Origin: Flavivirga eckloniae
GTDB taxonomy: Bacteria; Bacteroidota; Bacteroidia; Flavobacteriales; Flavobacteriaceae
DNA length: 64,000 bases
Reading direction: 5' to 3'
NCBI RefSeq assembly: GCF_002886045.1
Contig: NZ_CP025791.1
Coordinates: 5,409,001-5,473,000 of the forward strand
A program made the position numbers and the translations under genes. Under the pieces are notes generated by a model. The model did no database searches. It saw only the letters and a program-made list of their open reading frames with translations, and was not told where the DNA came from. Shown here one piece after another: positions 16,193 through 25,648 of this stretch; within the stretch, counting starts at the first letter, position 1; each line of letters starts with the position of its first letter.

Positions 16193-17398
16193 ATGAATGC
16201 ATCTAAAGCACATATCGATTTTTATCTGGTTGGAATTGGCAATCATGCTGTTCCAAAATGGGATGATGCTATTTTAGCATTAATCCAACAATCCACTGTT
16301 TTTTCAGGAGGAAAACGTCATTACGAATTAGTGAAACCGTTTTTGCCTGCAAACCATTCTTGGATAGAAATCTCTGGGAAGATGGAAGCCCTCATTCAAA
16401 AATATAAAACAATTCATTTACCCATAGTAATATTCGTCTCTGGTGATCCTTTCTTCTATGGTTTTGGGAATACCTTACAGCGTTTATTACCGCATGCAAA
16501 ACTAAAAGCATGTCCCTATTTCAATAGCATTCAATTACTGTGTCATAAAACAAAAACCAACTACAATGCATTAAAAACAGTATCAGTGCATGGTAGAGAT
16601 TGGTCGGCTTTAGATAGCGCATTAATTAATAGAAATGAGTTAATAGGCGTGTTAACAGATGCGAAAAAAACACCAGCAACAATAGCCAAACGCATGTTGC
16701 AATATGGTTTTGATAATTATTCAATAACGATTGGCGAAGCTTTGGACGGAAATAATGAACACATAGAAAAACTCGATCTATTAGCCTGTACCAAAAAAGA
16801 GCACGATCGCCTAAACTGTGTTTTATTAAACCAAATAACGCCAAAAGACAAACCATTTGGTATTCCAGACCATGCTTTTGTACCATTACCTAATCGGGCA
16901 AATATGATTACCAAAATGCCCATTAGATTAAGCACCGTTAGTGCTTTGCAACTACAAAATAAAGGGGTGTTTTGGGATGTGGGATCTTGTACAGGATCTG
17001 TAGCTATTGAAGCCAAACAACATTTTCCGCATGTCAAAATTATTGCTTTCGAAAAACGAACAGCATGCGAAACCATAATTCAACAAAACACAGAACGTTT
17101 TTCTACGCCGGGGATTGAGATTGTTATCGACGATTTTTTCAATCTAAATTTAAAAGATTACCCAACTCCAGATGCCGTTTTTATTGGCGGACATGGAGGC
17201 AGACTAAAAGAATTAATTCATACAGTCCACCAGTTAAACCCATCTGCTCGTTGCGTTACCAATGCCGTAAAAGAAAGCAGTACCAACACATTTGTAGAAG
17301 AGTTTACAAAATTAAATTATACGATTAGCACAACTGTTATTCAAGTAAACGCCCATAATAAAATTAGCATTCACACAGCAGAAAAAAGAAGTAAATGA
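16193..17398 (+). CDS. cobL: precorrin-6Y C5,15-methyltransferase, decarboxylating (CbiE-CbiT fusion)
   Basis: 401 residues. The N-terminal half (1-205) is CbiE, a SUMT-fold methyltransferase with VFVSGDPFFYGFGNTL. The C-terminal half (210-401) is CbiT, a class I SAM methyltransferase with GVFWDVGSCTGSVAIEA and PDAVFIGGHGG. Together they methylate C5 and C15 and decarboxylate the ring. It begins directly after the bluB stop and overlaps the next gene by 4 bp. Confidence 0.94.
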   Translation: MNASKAHIDFYLVGIGNHAVPKWDDAILALIQQSTVFSGGKRHYELVKPFLPANHSWIEISGKMEALIQKYKTIHLPIVIFVSGDPFFYGFGNTLQRLLPHAKLKACPYFNSIQLLCHKTKTNYNALKTVSVHGRDWSALDSALINRNELIGVLTDAKKTPATIAKRMLQYGFDNYSITIGEALDGNNEHIEKLDLLACTKKEHDRLNCVLLNQITPKDKPFGIPDHAFVPLPNRANMITKMPIRLSTVSALQLQNKGVFWDVGSCTGSVAIEAKQHFPHVKIIAFEKRTACETIIQQNTERFSTPGIEIVIDDFFNLNLKDYPTPDAVFIGGHGGRLKELIHTVHQLNPSARCVTNAVKESSTNTFVEEFTKLNYTISTTVIQVNAHNKISIHTAEKRSK

Positions 17399-19236
17399 AA
17401 AAAATAGCCATTATAGCAGTTACTGAAAAAGGGGTAGAAAAAGCACTCGTTATTCAGAAAGAATTTCCAAAATCATTGGTTATTACCACCTTGCAGTCAA
17501 ACAACGATCATGTATCGACCATCACATCTATTTCAGACTATCTATCCGAAAATTTTTCGAAGTTAGACGGTATTTGTTTTGTAACCGCTTTAGGTATTTG
17601 TGTGCGTTTAATTGCACCACACCTTAAAGATAAAAACACCGATCCTGCTGTAATTTCTTTTGATGATCTTGGCTTAAATGTACAATCGGTACTAAGCGGT
17701 CATAAAGGAGGTGCCAATGATTTTTGTTTAAAAATAGCCACCATTTTAGGCGGAAAGGCTATTATATCGACCTCAAGCGATGTTCAGGAAATTTGGGCTT
17801 TAGATACCATTGGAAATCAATTTGATTGGCAAATAGAAAACTCCGTATCCATGAACACCATCATGGCATTGTTTGTAAACAATAAACCAACTGCCTTGCT
17901 CTTAGATATTAAAGACAAAGGCACAGAACATTTGGAAAAAACGGTTCCAGGTTTTGTGACTGTTTTTTATGATGAAAGCGCTATTGATTTTTCTCAATTT
18001 GAATTATTCATTACAGTAAGTTACAAGATTTACGATGCCACAATTCCAAGCTTGTTTTTTATTCCAAAAGTACTTTCGGTTGGATCTGGATGTTCCAAAA
18101 AACTAGACCCTATTCTTTTTCAAGAAACCTTAGAATTAGAACTAAAAACAAGAGGTTTAAGGTTTTCTGCCATTAAAAATTTCGGTTCAATTGATATTAA
18201 GGCAGAGCAACAAGCTTACTTAGATTTTAGTGCAAAAAACAAGATGCCATTTCGCACATTTACTTCAGAAAAAATAAACACTATTTCAGTGCCTAACCCA
18301 AGTGCTGTGGTACAATCTAAAATAGGTGTAGATGGCGTGTCAGAATCTTGTGCCATACTACTTTCTGGAAATAAAAACGTATTGGTCGAAAAGCAAAAAA
18401 TACATTTAGAGAATAATGAAAAATTCACCTTTTCTGTTGCTTTAAATACCAATGCAGAACGTAAAACATCCATCGCCATTATTGGAGCAGGGCCTGGTGA
18501 CGAAGAACTCATCACCGTAAAAGGGAAATACTATTTGGAGCAAGCCGACTGCGTGTTGTATGCAGGTAGTTTAATCCCAGAAGAAATGACCGATTGGTGT
18601 AAAGCTGGAGCTGTAGTTCGTAACTCGGCAACGATGACACTCGAAGAGCAAGTCGCTTTAATGCAAGAACATTATAAAAAAGGGAATGCCATTGTGCGTT
18701 TACAATGTGGCGACCCGTCTTTGTATGGCGCTATTCAAGAACAAATGACCATTTTTGACGAATTGGAAATGGATTATTTTATCGTACCCGGTATTTCTTC
18801 ATTTAGTGCGGCGGCCGCTGTTTTGAAATCAGAATTTACTATTCCAGAAGTCGTGCAATCTATTGTTTTAACTAGAGGAGAAGGTAAAACGCCCATGCCT
18901 CCAAAAGAAAGTATTGCCGCCTTTGCCGCTACCAATGCGACCATGTGTATTTTTTTAAGCGTAGGCATAGCAACTAAAGTACAAGCGCAACTATTGGAGC
19001 ATTTTGATCCGGAAACGCCTGTGGCAGTTATGTATCGGATTACTTGGAAAGATGAAGAAATTTTTGAAGGAAAATTAGAAAATCTGGCACAAATTGTAAA
19101 AGACAGTAAAAAAACAAGAACCGTATTAATTGTGGTAGGACATGCTATTGGAGCACGTAAAAACAGATCACAATTATACAGCCCCGAATGGAAACATATT
19201 TTTAGAACCAACAAGAAATTTGTAATAACAGAGTAA
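17395..19236 (+). CDS. cobM: fused cobalt-precorrin-5A hydrolase / precorrin-4 C11-methyltransferase (CbiG-CobM)
   Basis: 613 residues. Residues 1-345 are CbiG, with the N-terminal GICFVTALGICVRLIAPHL, the middle VLSGHKGGANDFCLKIA, and the C-terminal LSVGSGCSKKLDPILF region, which opens the delta-lactone and releases acetaldehyde. Residues about 357-613 are CobM/CbiF: IIGAGPGDEELITVKG, VRLQCGDPSLYGAIQEQM, IVPGISSFSAAAAVLKSEFTIPE. CbiG is the marker of the anaerobic-type ring contraction, and no CobG was found. Confidence 0.94.
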   Translation: MKKIAIIAVTEKGVEKALVIQKEFPKSLVITTLQSNNDHVSTITSISDYLSENFSKLDGICFVTALGICVRLIAPHLKDKNTDPAVISFDDLGLNVQSVLSGHKGGANDFCLKIATILGGKAIISTSSDVQEIWALDTIGNQFDWQIENSVSMNTIMALFVNNKPTALLLDIKDKGTEHLEKTVPGFVTVFYDESAIDFSQFELFITVSYKIYDATIPSLFFIPKVLSVGSGCSKKLDPILFQETLELELKTRGLRFSAIKNFGSIDIKAEQQAYLDFSAKNKMPFRTFTSEKINTISVPNPSAVVQSKIGVDGVSESCAILLSGNKNVLVEKQKIHLENNEKFTFSVALNTNAERKTSIAIIGAGPGDEELITVKGKYYLEQADCVLYAGSLIPEEMTDWCKAGAVVRNSATMTLEEQVALMQEHYKKGNAIVRLQCGDPSLYGAIQEQMTIFDELEMDYFIVPGISSFSAAAAVLKSEFTIPEVVQSIVLTRGEGKTPMPPKESIAAFAATNATMCIFLSVGIATKVQAQLLEHFDPETPVAVMYRITWKDEEIFEGKLENLAQIVKDSKKTRTVLIVVGHAIGARKNRSQLYSPEWKHIFRTNKKFVITE

Positions 19237-19254
19237 TACCATTTTAAAGTAAAA

Positions 19255-20010
19255 ATGATACTAGTATTTGGCGGAACAACAGAAGGAAAAAAGGTAGCAA
19301 AGGTGTTACAAGGAAGCGCTATGCCTTTTGTGTATTCTACCAAAACGAACATTGCTTTTGAAGAAACAGAGATTGCTAGTTATCGATATGGTGCGTTAAA
19401 TGAAAAACAATTAGAAGCTTATCTTATAGAAAAGCGTATAGAGATTATTATCAATGCATCGCATCCCTTTGCAGAAATACTCCATCAAACCATTGCAAAG
19501 GTTGCCGAAAAATTACAGATTCCTGTTATACGGTTTGGACGGCAATTGCTTTCTAAAATAAACCATCCATTAGTTTCTTATGTAAATACATATGATGATG
19601 CTTTAAAATTACTAAAGAGCAATCAAACCCTGTTGGCCTTAACAGGTGTGCAATCCATCAAAAGATTAAAACCTTGGTGGCGAAATAATACAAGCTATTT
19701 TAGAATCCTTAATAGACCAGAATCCATTGCTATTGCTCAAGAAAGTAATTTTCCTGAAGAACAATTAATTCTAGGCTTGCCCTCTGCAAATTTAGAAGAA
19801 GAAATCGCTTTACTTAAAACGTGTAAAATAGATGTTGTACTAACAAAAGAGACCGGAAACAGTGGTTTTCTATCTACAAAAATCGAAGCGACCTTAAAAA
19901 CAAATACACAGATCATCATCATTAATCAACCCAAAATACCAAGCTATTTTAAGATGGTTTATGATGTTAATGCATTGGAATCAGTCATTTCTAAAAAGAG
20001 TCTGCTATGA
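19255..20010 (+). CDS. cbiJ: precorrin-6A / cobalt-precorrin-6A reductase
   Basis: A 251-residue CobK/CbiJ-family reductase that reduces precorrin-6A with NAD(P)H. The N-terminal ILVFGGTTEGKKVAKVL is the nucleotide-binding start, INASHPFAEILHQTI is the family's HPF motif, and VLTKETGNSGFLSTKIEA is the C-terminal signature. It overlaps cbiD by 4 bp. Confidence 0.93.
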   Translation: MILVFGGTTEGKKVAKVLQGSAMPFVYSTKTNIAFEETEIASYRYGALNEKQLEAYLIEKRIEIIINASHPFAEILHQTIAKVAEKLQIPVIRFGRQLLSKINHPLVSYVNTYDDALKLLKSNQTLLALTGVQSIKRLKPWWRNNTSYFRILNRPESIAIAQESNFPEEQLILGLPSANLEEEIALLKTCKIDVVLTKETGNSGFLSTKIEATLKTNTQIIIINQPKIPSYFKMVYDVNALESVISKKSLL

Positions 20011-21089
20011 GTTTAAGGAAAATTCCAAAAGGACCGTTAAGAGAAGGGTTTACAACAGGAACCTGTGCTACAGCAACAGCAAAAGCAGGGTTAATGGCTA
20101 TTATTCATCAAAAAGCGACTTTAAAAGTAAAGGTACACCTGCCAATTGATAAAGTAGTTGAGTTGCCAATACACACTTGTGAGTTCACAGAAGATACTGC
20201 GAAATGTTCGGTAATTAAAGATGCAGGGGACGACCCCGATGTAACTAATGGTGCAGAAATAGGTTGTATTGTAACATTAACACAACAAAAAGATATTCAG
20301 TTTTTTGCAGGCGAAGGTGTTGGAACGTTGACGCTTAAAGGTTTGGAACTTGCTATTGGAGAACCGGCCATAAATCCCGTTCCAAGAAAAATGATGCGTA
20401 GTGCCACTCAAAAACTATTGCACGATTACGATTTAGAATGTGGCGTATCGATAACCGTTTTTGTTACAGATGGAAAAAAAATAGCAAAGCGTACACTCAA
20501 TGAGCGTGTAGGTATCATGAATGGCATTTCTATTTTAGGAACAAGTGGCATTGTAAAACCATACTCATCCTCATCTTATATTGCCAGTATAGAGCAAGGC
20601 ATAGACGTTGCCGTTGCCAATAAAATTGACGAATTGGTTATTAATTCTGGAGCAAGAAGCGAAAAATATTTGCGTACAAAGTTTAGCCATCTGCCAGAAC
20701 ATGCATTTATCCATTATGGTAATTGGATTGGAGAAACCCTAACAAAAATCAACAAGTCACCTATAAAAAAAGTAAGCATTGGTATTATGTTGGGGAAAGC
20801 AGTAAAACTAGCGGGAGGCGTTACCGATACGCATAGTTGCGTTTCTAGCTGGAATAAAGATTTTGTAGTTCGGTTAGCCGAAGAAATTGGATTTAAGGAA
20901 ACTGAAAAAATTAGAGCCTTAAATATGGCTGGACGATTAATTGAGTTGTTTGATTTTGAGCAAAAGGCCCCTTTTTTCCAGCTATTATTAAAACATTGCT
21001 ACCAACATACTCAAGTAAAAATTAAACAGGTAGCATTAGAAATTTACCTTATTCATAAAGACGGAACACTTATAAAATATAAAAAATGA
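20007..21089 (+). CDS. cbiD: cobalt-precorrin-5B C1-methyltransferase
   Basis: A 360-residue CbiD. The hallmark GFTTGTCATATAKAGL lies near residue 14, and DAGDDPDVTNGAEIG and the GEGVGTLTLKGLELAIGEPAINPVPRKMM block are intact. It methylates C1 in the anaerobic-type route, where aerobic clusters use CobF. It overlaps cbiJ and the permease gene by 4 bp each. Confidence 0.95.
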   Translation: MSLRKIPKGPLREGFTTGTCATATAKAGLMAIIHQKATLKVKVHLPIDKVVELPIHTCEFTEDTAKCSVIKDAGDDPDVTNGAEIGCIVTLTQQKDIQFFAGEGVGTLTLKGLELAIGEPAINPVPRKMMRSATQKLLHDYDLECGVSITVFVTDGKKIAKRTLNERVGIMNGISILGTSGIVKPYSSSSYIASIEQGIDVAVANKIDELVINSGARSEKYLRTKFSHLPEHAFIHYGNWIGETLTKINKSPIKKVSIGIMLGKAVKLAGGVTDTHSCVSSWNKDFVVRLAEEIGFKETEKIRALNMAGRLIELFDFEQKAPFFQLLLKHCYQHTQVKIKQVALEIYLIHKDGTLIKYKK

Positions 21090-21802
21090 CAATAACTTCT
21101 TTAATTAGGCCCCTAATGGCGGGTATTTTACATTCTTTTGAACCCGATCACGTCACGGCAGTTTCTGTATTGGCAACAGAAAATGCCATCAATAAAAAAA
21201 GGGTCAACATTAAAACCGTTTTTAAAGCTTCTCAATGGGCATTCGGACATTCGGTGACATTGTTACTTTTTGGAGGTGTAGCACTATTTTTTAGAAGTAT
21301 GGCTAGTTTGATTATTGAGGATATTTCTTTTTGGGCAGAAATTGCTGTTGGTCCTATTATGATTTGGTTAGGGGTTACGGCAATTAAGAGAAATTATGCC
21401 ATTAATGAGATGGTACAAGATCATAAAAAAATTGAACCACACGAGCATGACATCTCTAACCCCATACATCTTCACGGAACCAAAGGAGAAGAAATAGCAG
21501 TAAACCCAATGAATAAATCGTTTTGGATTGGAATGATGCATGGTTTGGCAGGGACAGGTGGCGCATTAACGTCTGCTCTAATATTAAGCACCAATACAAT
21601 AAACGAAGCCCTATTGGTATTAGCTATAGAATCTTTGGGGATTATTATAGCAATGGGCGTTTATAGTTATGTTTTAATAGCAGTAATGAGTCGGTTTTTA
21701 GAACGGAATTTATCAATTTTTAAATGGATGAACGGTCTTGCGGGGCTTGGATCCATTCTTATAGGAATTTTTTGGATATATAATAGTTTTTCGGGATTAT
21801 GA
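21086..21802 (+). CDS. NiCoT/UreH-like permease, probable cobalt transporter
   Basis: A 238-residue protein with about six membrane helices. The first helix carries HSFEPDHV, a pattern like the HAxDADH metal site of nickel/cobalt permeases, and FGHSVTLLLFGG matches helix III of that group. A cytoplasmic loop at 112-132 is histidine-rich (PHEHDISNPIHLHG). The cobalamin context suggests cobalt uptake, but nickel or another ion is possible. It overlaps both neighbours by 4 bp. Confidence 0.78.
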   Translation: MTITSLIRPLMAGILHSFEPDHVTAVSVLATENAINKKRVNIKTVFKASQWAFGHSVTLLLFGGVALFFRSMASLIIEDISFWAEIAVGPIMIWLGVTAIKRNYAINEMVQDHKKIEPHEHDISNPIHLHGTKGEEIAVNPMNKSFWIGMMHGLAGTGGALTSALILSTNTINEALLVLAIESLGIIIAMGVYSYVLIAVMSRFLERNLSIFKWMNGLAGLGSILIGIFWIYNSFSGL

Positions 21803-23442
21803 AACAAGATAAAAACCAAATAAAGTTCCCTTTTTCTGCCATTGTAGGGCAAGACCATTTTAAGCTAGCGCTTATTTTAAATTTGGTCGACCCGTCAATT
21901 GGCGGGGTATTAGCCATTGGAGATAAAGGCACAGGAAAAACCACTTTGATTAGATCCTTAACAAATTTAATGGGAGACGAAACAGCATACCCTTTTGTTA
22001 ATTTACCTATTGGTGTCTCTGAAGATCGACTTGTTGGAAGCATTGATTTGGAACAATTGATTAATGCTAAAAAAGAAGTGGTCAACTTAGGGTTAATGGC
22101 ACAAGCACATCAAGGTGTTTTGTATGTAGACGAAGTGAATCTGTTGCAAGATTACCTTACCGATATTTTGTTGGATGCTACCGCTTCTGGTAATTATTAT
22201 TTAGAAAGAGAGGGCATATCACGTTATTTTAAAAGTCAGTTTTGTTTAGTGGGGTCTATGAACCCCGAAGAGGGAAGTTTAAGACCACAACTAAAAGATC
22301 GTTTTGGATTAAGTGTCACTATTACAACTCCCAAAGATGTTAAAATACGTCAAAAAATCATGAAACAACGGTTGGCTTTTGATGATGATCCTTCACAATT
22401 TATAGTCAATTATAAAAGCAAAGACGAAAGTATAGCCACACAAATTAAAACCGCTAAAAGCAAGTTGTTATCTATAAAAATAGCGGATGGTGTTATTGAA
22501 TACTGTAGCGAATTAGCCATTCAGCATCAAGTAGAAGGTTTACGAGCCGATATTTTATTGATAAAAACGGCGAGAGCCTATGCTTCTTATAAAAACATAG
22601 CAGAAGTTACCACAAAGGAAGTTGACAGCATTGCAGATTTTGTGCTAAATCACAGAAGTTTGAATACACCAGATCAACAAAATCGACCACAAGAGCAAAA
22701 CGACCAGCCTCAAGAATCAGACTCGGATACAAATACTTCAAGAGAAGAAAAAGCCACTATTTTAATACCTGAAAATAAATTTCAGAAGCCAAAGGAAATA
22801 CATGTCAATACCATTCAAAATGGCACGTATTCAACGCAAAGTGTAGATGGTAATTTTACAGCATTAGACACAAAAAAAACAGTAAGCCAATATTTAGCAA
22901 CCGATAAATTTGAGCTAAAAACCAAACGTAAAAGCACTGTTTTAAAACAGCATCATATTTTTTTAATAGACTCTAGCGGGTCTATGCTTAAAAACCAAAT
23001 TATAGCTTACGCCAAAGGGGCTGTAAATAAAATAACAGAGCAAACAAAAACACAAAGTACTCAATTTTCTATGGTTTCCTTATTTAATGGAGACGCTCAA
23101 ATTATTTTAAGAAACAGCACTGTTTTAAGTACTGTTGAAGCAACATTAGCAGAAATAAAAACAGGAGGAAAGACCAATTTAATTGCTGGTTTTAAGCAAA
23201 TAAAAGGGTTGTGCTCGGATATGGAACATCAGCATGTTCTTCATGTTATTACAGATGGAAAATTAAATGAAGATAGCCACTTGGAAGATGTAACACTCGC
23301 TTTTCGAACGTATTGCAAAGGCATACATAAAACTCAAATTGTTGATGCAGAAAAAGGCATCGTAAAAACAGGGGTTGCTCAAGAGCTTGCCAAACGAATT
23401 AATGCAGAGTACGAAGTTTTAATTACAGGGAATGACTTATAA
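21799..23442 (+). CDS. fused Mg-chelatase-like ChlI/ChlD subunit, likely partner of CobN
   Basis: 547 residues. Residues 1-290 are an AAA+ module of the ChlI type, with Walker A GDKGTGKTTLIRSL, Walker B GVLYVDEVNLL and SMNPEEGSLRPQLKDRFGL. Residues 290-385 are a Q/D/E-rich linker, and residues about 385-547 are a VWA domain with MIDAS DSSGS (IFLIDSSGSM). This fused I-D form can replace CobS/CobT as the ATPase that drives CobN cobalt insertion (inference from the cobN gene in the cluster). Confidence 0.88.
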   Translation: MKQDKNQIKFPFSAIVGQDHFKLALILNLVDPSIGGVLAIGDKGTGKTTLIRSLTNLMGDETAYPFVNLPIGVSEDRLVGSIDLEQLINAKKEVVNLGLMAQAHQGVLYVDEVNLLQDYLTDILLDATASGNYYLEREGISRYFKSQFCLVGSMNPEEGSLRPQLKDRFGLSVTITTPKDVKIRQKIMKQRLAFDDDPSQFIVNYKSKDESIATQIKTAKSKLLSIKIADGVIEYCSELAIQHQVEGLRADILLIKTARAYASYKNIAEVTTKEVDSIADFVLNHRSLNTPDQQNRPQEQNDQPQESDSDTNTSREEKATILIPENKFQKPKEIHVNTIQNGTYSTQSVDGNFTALDTKKTVSQYLATDKFELKTKRKSTVLKQHHIFLIDSSGSMLKNQIIAYAKGAVNKITEQTKTQSTQFSMVSLFNGDAQIILRNSTVLSTVEATLAEIKTGGKTNLIAGFKQIKGLCSDMEHQHVLHVITDGKLNEDSHLEDVTLAFRTYCKGIHKTQIVDAEKGIVKTGVAQELAKRINAEYEVLITGNDL

Positions 23443-23515
23443 AATGAAACAGAATAATTTGTTGACTTGCTATAAACATAAGTTCAATATAAATTTTAAT
23501 ATGAGAATAGTGTTT

Positions 23516-23668
23516 TGTCATGTCGACACCTGCCTGCCGGCAGGCAGGGAGCGAAGCATGAGCGACGAGACATCTCATAAAGATGAGATTATGAGATTCC
23601 TCTTCGATAGCTACGCTATATACGTTCAAGTAAAATATATTTTACTCTCCGTAGCGTTCGGAATGACA
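23516..23668. repeat. MITE-like palindromic repeat between cobalamin blocks
   Basis: The element is bounded by TGTCAT and ATGACA. It contains the 20 bp perfect palindrome CCTGCCTGCCGGCAGGCAGG at 23529-23548 and a further inverted repeat, ATCTCAT/ATGAGAT, at about 23571-23607. Both-strand open frames here are by-products of the repeat. The gap 23443-23736 holds nothing else I can see. Confidence 0.7.
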
Positions 23669-23736
23669 TAGTTTCATTACTTAAACAACAACTAAAGTAA
23701 ATTTTATGGTTTCAGAAATTCCAACCTATTAAAAAA

Positions 23737-25053
23737 ATGACAAAACAATTCATCATATCGGCACCAAATAGTAATGCTGGGAAAACCACGATCACTTTAG
23801 GGTTACTGCGCTTGTTTAAGCAAAAAAACATAACACCCCAACCTTTTAAAGTTGGCCCCGATTATATAGACCCTAAGTTTCACCAATTGGCTTGTGACAA
23901 AACGGGTGTAAATCTCGATTTGTATATGATGACCCAAGAAGACATCAATACAAGTTTACATGTTTATGGTAGAAACGCACAAGTGAATTGTATAGAAGGC
24001 GTCATGGGCTTGTTTGATGGCGCAAAAAAAGATAAGGGGAGTACAGCAGAATTAGCAAAAAAACTCCGCACACCTGTGTTATTGGTCGTTGATGCAAAAG
24101 CAGTTGCTTACTCAGTTGCACCGCTTATTCAAGGTTTTGTGAACTTTGATAAAGACCTTAACATCATGGGCGTTATTTTTAATCGTGTAGGGTCTGCAAA
24201 TCATTATACTTTTTTAAAAGAAGCCTGTGAGGATATTGGTGTCAAGTCGTTTGGGTATCTTCAGAACATAAAAGACATTGTTATACCTTCAAGGCATTTA
24301 GGATTAAATATAAAAGACATTAAAAAGTTTGATATCGTAATTGACCAAATTGCAAATAAACTAGAAGAAACAGTAAACTGGGAAGCCATTTTAGAAGCTT
24401 CAAAAGACATAGAACCCATATCAGATTCAACAAAAGAAACGAAGTCAAAAAGTAAAATCAAATTTGCAGTGGCTAAAGATGAAGCTTTTAATTTTATCTA
24501 TCCTCAAAACATTGTCGCTATGGAGCAATTAGGCGATGTCCAGTTTTTTAGTCCGATACATGATAAAGACATTCCCGATAGCGATTTTATTTATTTCCCA
24601 GGAGGTTATCCAGAACTTTATTTAAAAGAATTGTCTAGCAATAAAGAGATGCTTTTGGCAATTAAAAAATATGCTCAAAATAATGGTAAAATATATGCAG
24701 AATGTGGCGGGATGATGTATTTGGGGAAATCGATTCTATCCGAAAATAATGAAACCTATAACATGGTGGACTATTTCAATTTTGAATCTACCATTGCCAA
24801 TCCAAAACTGCATTTAGGATATCGTACGTCTGAAATAAACAATCATTCTTTTAAAGGACATGAGTTTCATTATTCAAGTATAATAAACGATAACGAAACC
24901 AGTATGGAGTCAAACATCATGAATGCTAGAGGCGGTAAAACAACCACGAAAATTTATAAAAAACAACATGTAATGGGGTCTTACGTACATCATTATTTGG
25001 GCACTACAGAACGACTTTCACAATTAATAAACGAAATAAACCACAACTTATGA
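23737..25053 (+). CDS. cobB: cobyrinate a,c-diamide synthase
   Basis: A 438-residue CobB/CbiA that amidates the a and c side chains using glutamine and ATP. The N-terminal ATP site is SAPNSNAGKTTITLGLLRLF, followed by GPDYIDPKFH and EGVMGLFDG. The C-terminal glutaminase nucleophile is in YAECGGMMYLG, with the closing histidines in GSYVHHYLG. It overlaps the adenosyltransferase gene by 4 bp and starts the third block of the cluster. Confidence 0.95.
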   Translation: MTKQFIISAPNSNAGKTTITLGLLRLFKQKNITPQPFKVGPDYIDPKFHQLACDKTGVNLDLYMMTQEDINTSLHVYGRNAQVNCIEGVMGLFDGAKKDKGSTAELAKKLRTPVLLVVDAKAVAYSVAPLIQGFVNFDKDLNIMGVIFNRVGSANHYTFLKEACEDIGVKSFGYLQNIKDIVIPSRHLGLNIKDIKKFDIVIDQIANKLEETVNWEAILEASKDIEPISDSTKETKSKSKIKFAVAKDEAFNFIYPQNIVAMEQLGDVQFFSPIHDKDIPDSDFIYFPGGYPELYLKELSSNKEMLLAIKKYAQNNGKIYAECGGMMYLGKSILSENNETYNMVDYFNFESTIANPKLHLGYRTSEINNHSFKGHEFHYSSIINDNETSMESNIMNARGGKTTTKIYKKQHVMGSYVHHYLGTTERLSQLINEINHNL

Positions 25054-25637
25054 AAATTTATACCCGCAAAGGAGATAAAGGAACAACAGGTGTTTTTGGA
25101 GGCAAAAGAGAATTTAAAAACTCCGCACGAATTGAATGTATAGGAACACTTGATGAAGTTAATTCTACCATAGGATTGCTAAGAAGCAAATTAGGAAACG
25201 ATCATGAATGGCAAGCCAATTTACATCGTATCCAAAAAGATATGATGAACATGATGTCACACTTGGCACGTCCATCAGATTCTAAGAAAGAAAACCCAAA
25301 TCCGAAACCAGAAGACGGTGCTGAATTTTGTGAAAATTGGTTAGACGAATTAGAGGATAGCATTAGTTCGCCTTCAGACTATTTTTTATTGCCAGGAGGA
25401 AACGAAATATCTGCACTTTGCCATGTTTGCAGAACGCAAATAAGAAGGGGAGAAAGGCAGTTGGTTACTTTAATGCAAGAAGATCCAGAATGTGTTCACG
25501 ATTACATTTCTAGTTATATAAATAGGCTCTCAGATTTGTTTTTTACAATGGCTAGGGCAGAAATGAATAAACACGGTGTTGCCGAAGAAAAGTGGAATTT
25601 ATTTTTATATAAAAGAAAGAAAAAAACAAACTCATAA
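25050..25637 (+). CDS. cobO: ATP:cob(I)alamin adenosyltransferase, PduO type
   Basis: A 195-residue PduO-family enzyme that transfers adenosyl from ATP to cob(I)alamin or corrinoid. The N-terminal YTRKGDKGTTGVFGGKR is the nucleotide-binding loop, followed by RIECIGTLDEVNSTIGLLRS. RTQIRRGERQLV and INRLSDLFFTMAR are the conserved C-terminal helices. The symbol cobO is used by function; the fold is PduO, not BtuR. Confidence 0.94.
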   Translation: MKIYTRKGDKGTTGVFGGKREFKNSARIECIGTLDEVNSTIGLLRSKLGNDHEWQANLHRIQKDMMNMMSHLARPSDSKKENPNPKPEDGAEFCENWLDELEDSISSPSDYFLLPGGNEISALCHVCRTQIRRGERQLVTLMQEDPECVHDYISSYINRLSDLFFTMARAEMNKHGVAEEKWNLFLYKRKKKTNS

Positions 25638-25648
25638 AAACGATTACA

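Noticed and set aside
23423-23671. Small open frames on both strands with LPACRQAG
   Set aside because: They come from the CCTGCCTGCCGGCAGGCAGG palindrome, a common non-coding repeat in Bacteroidetes.
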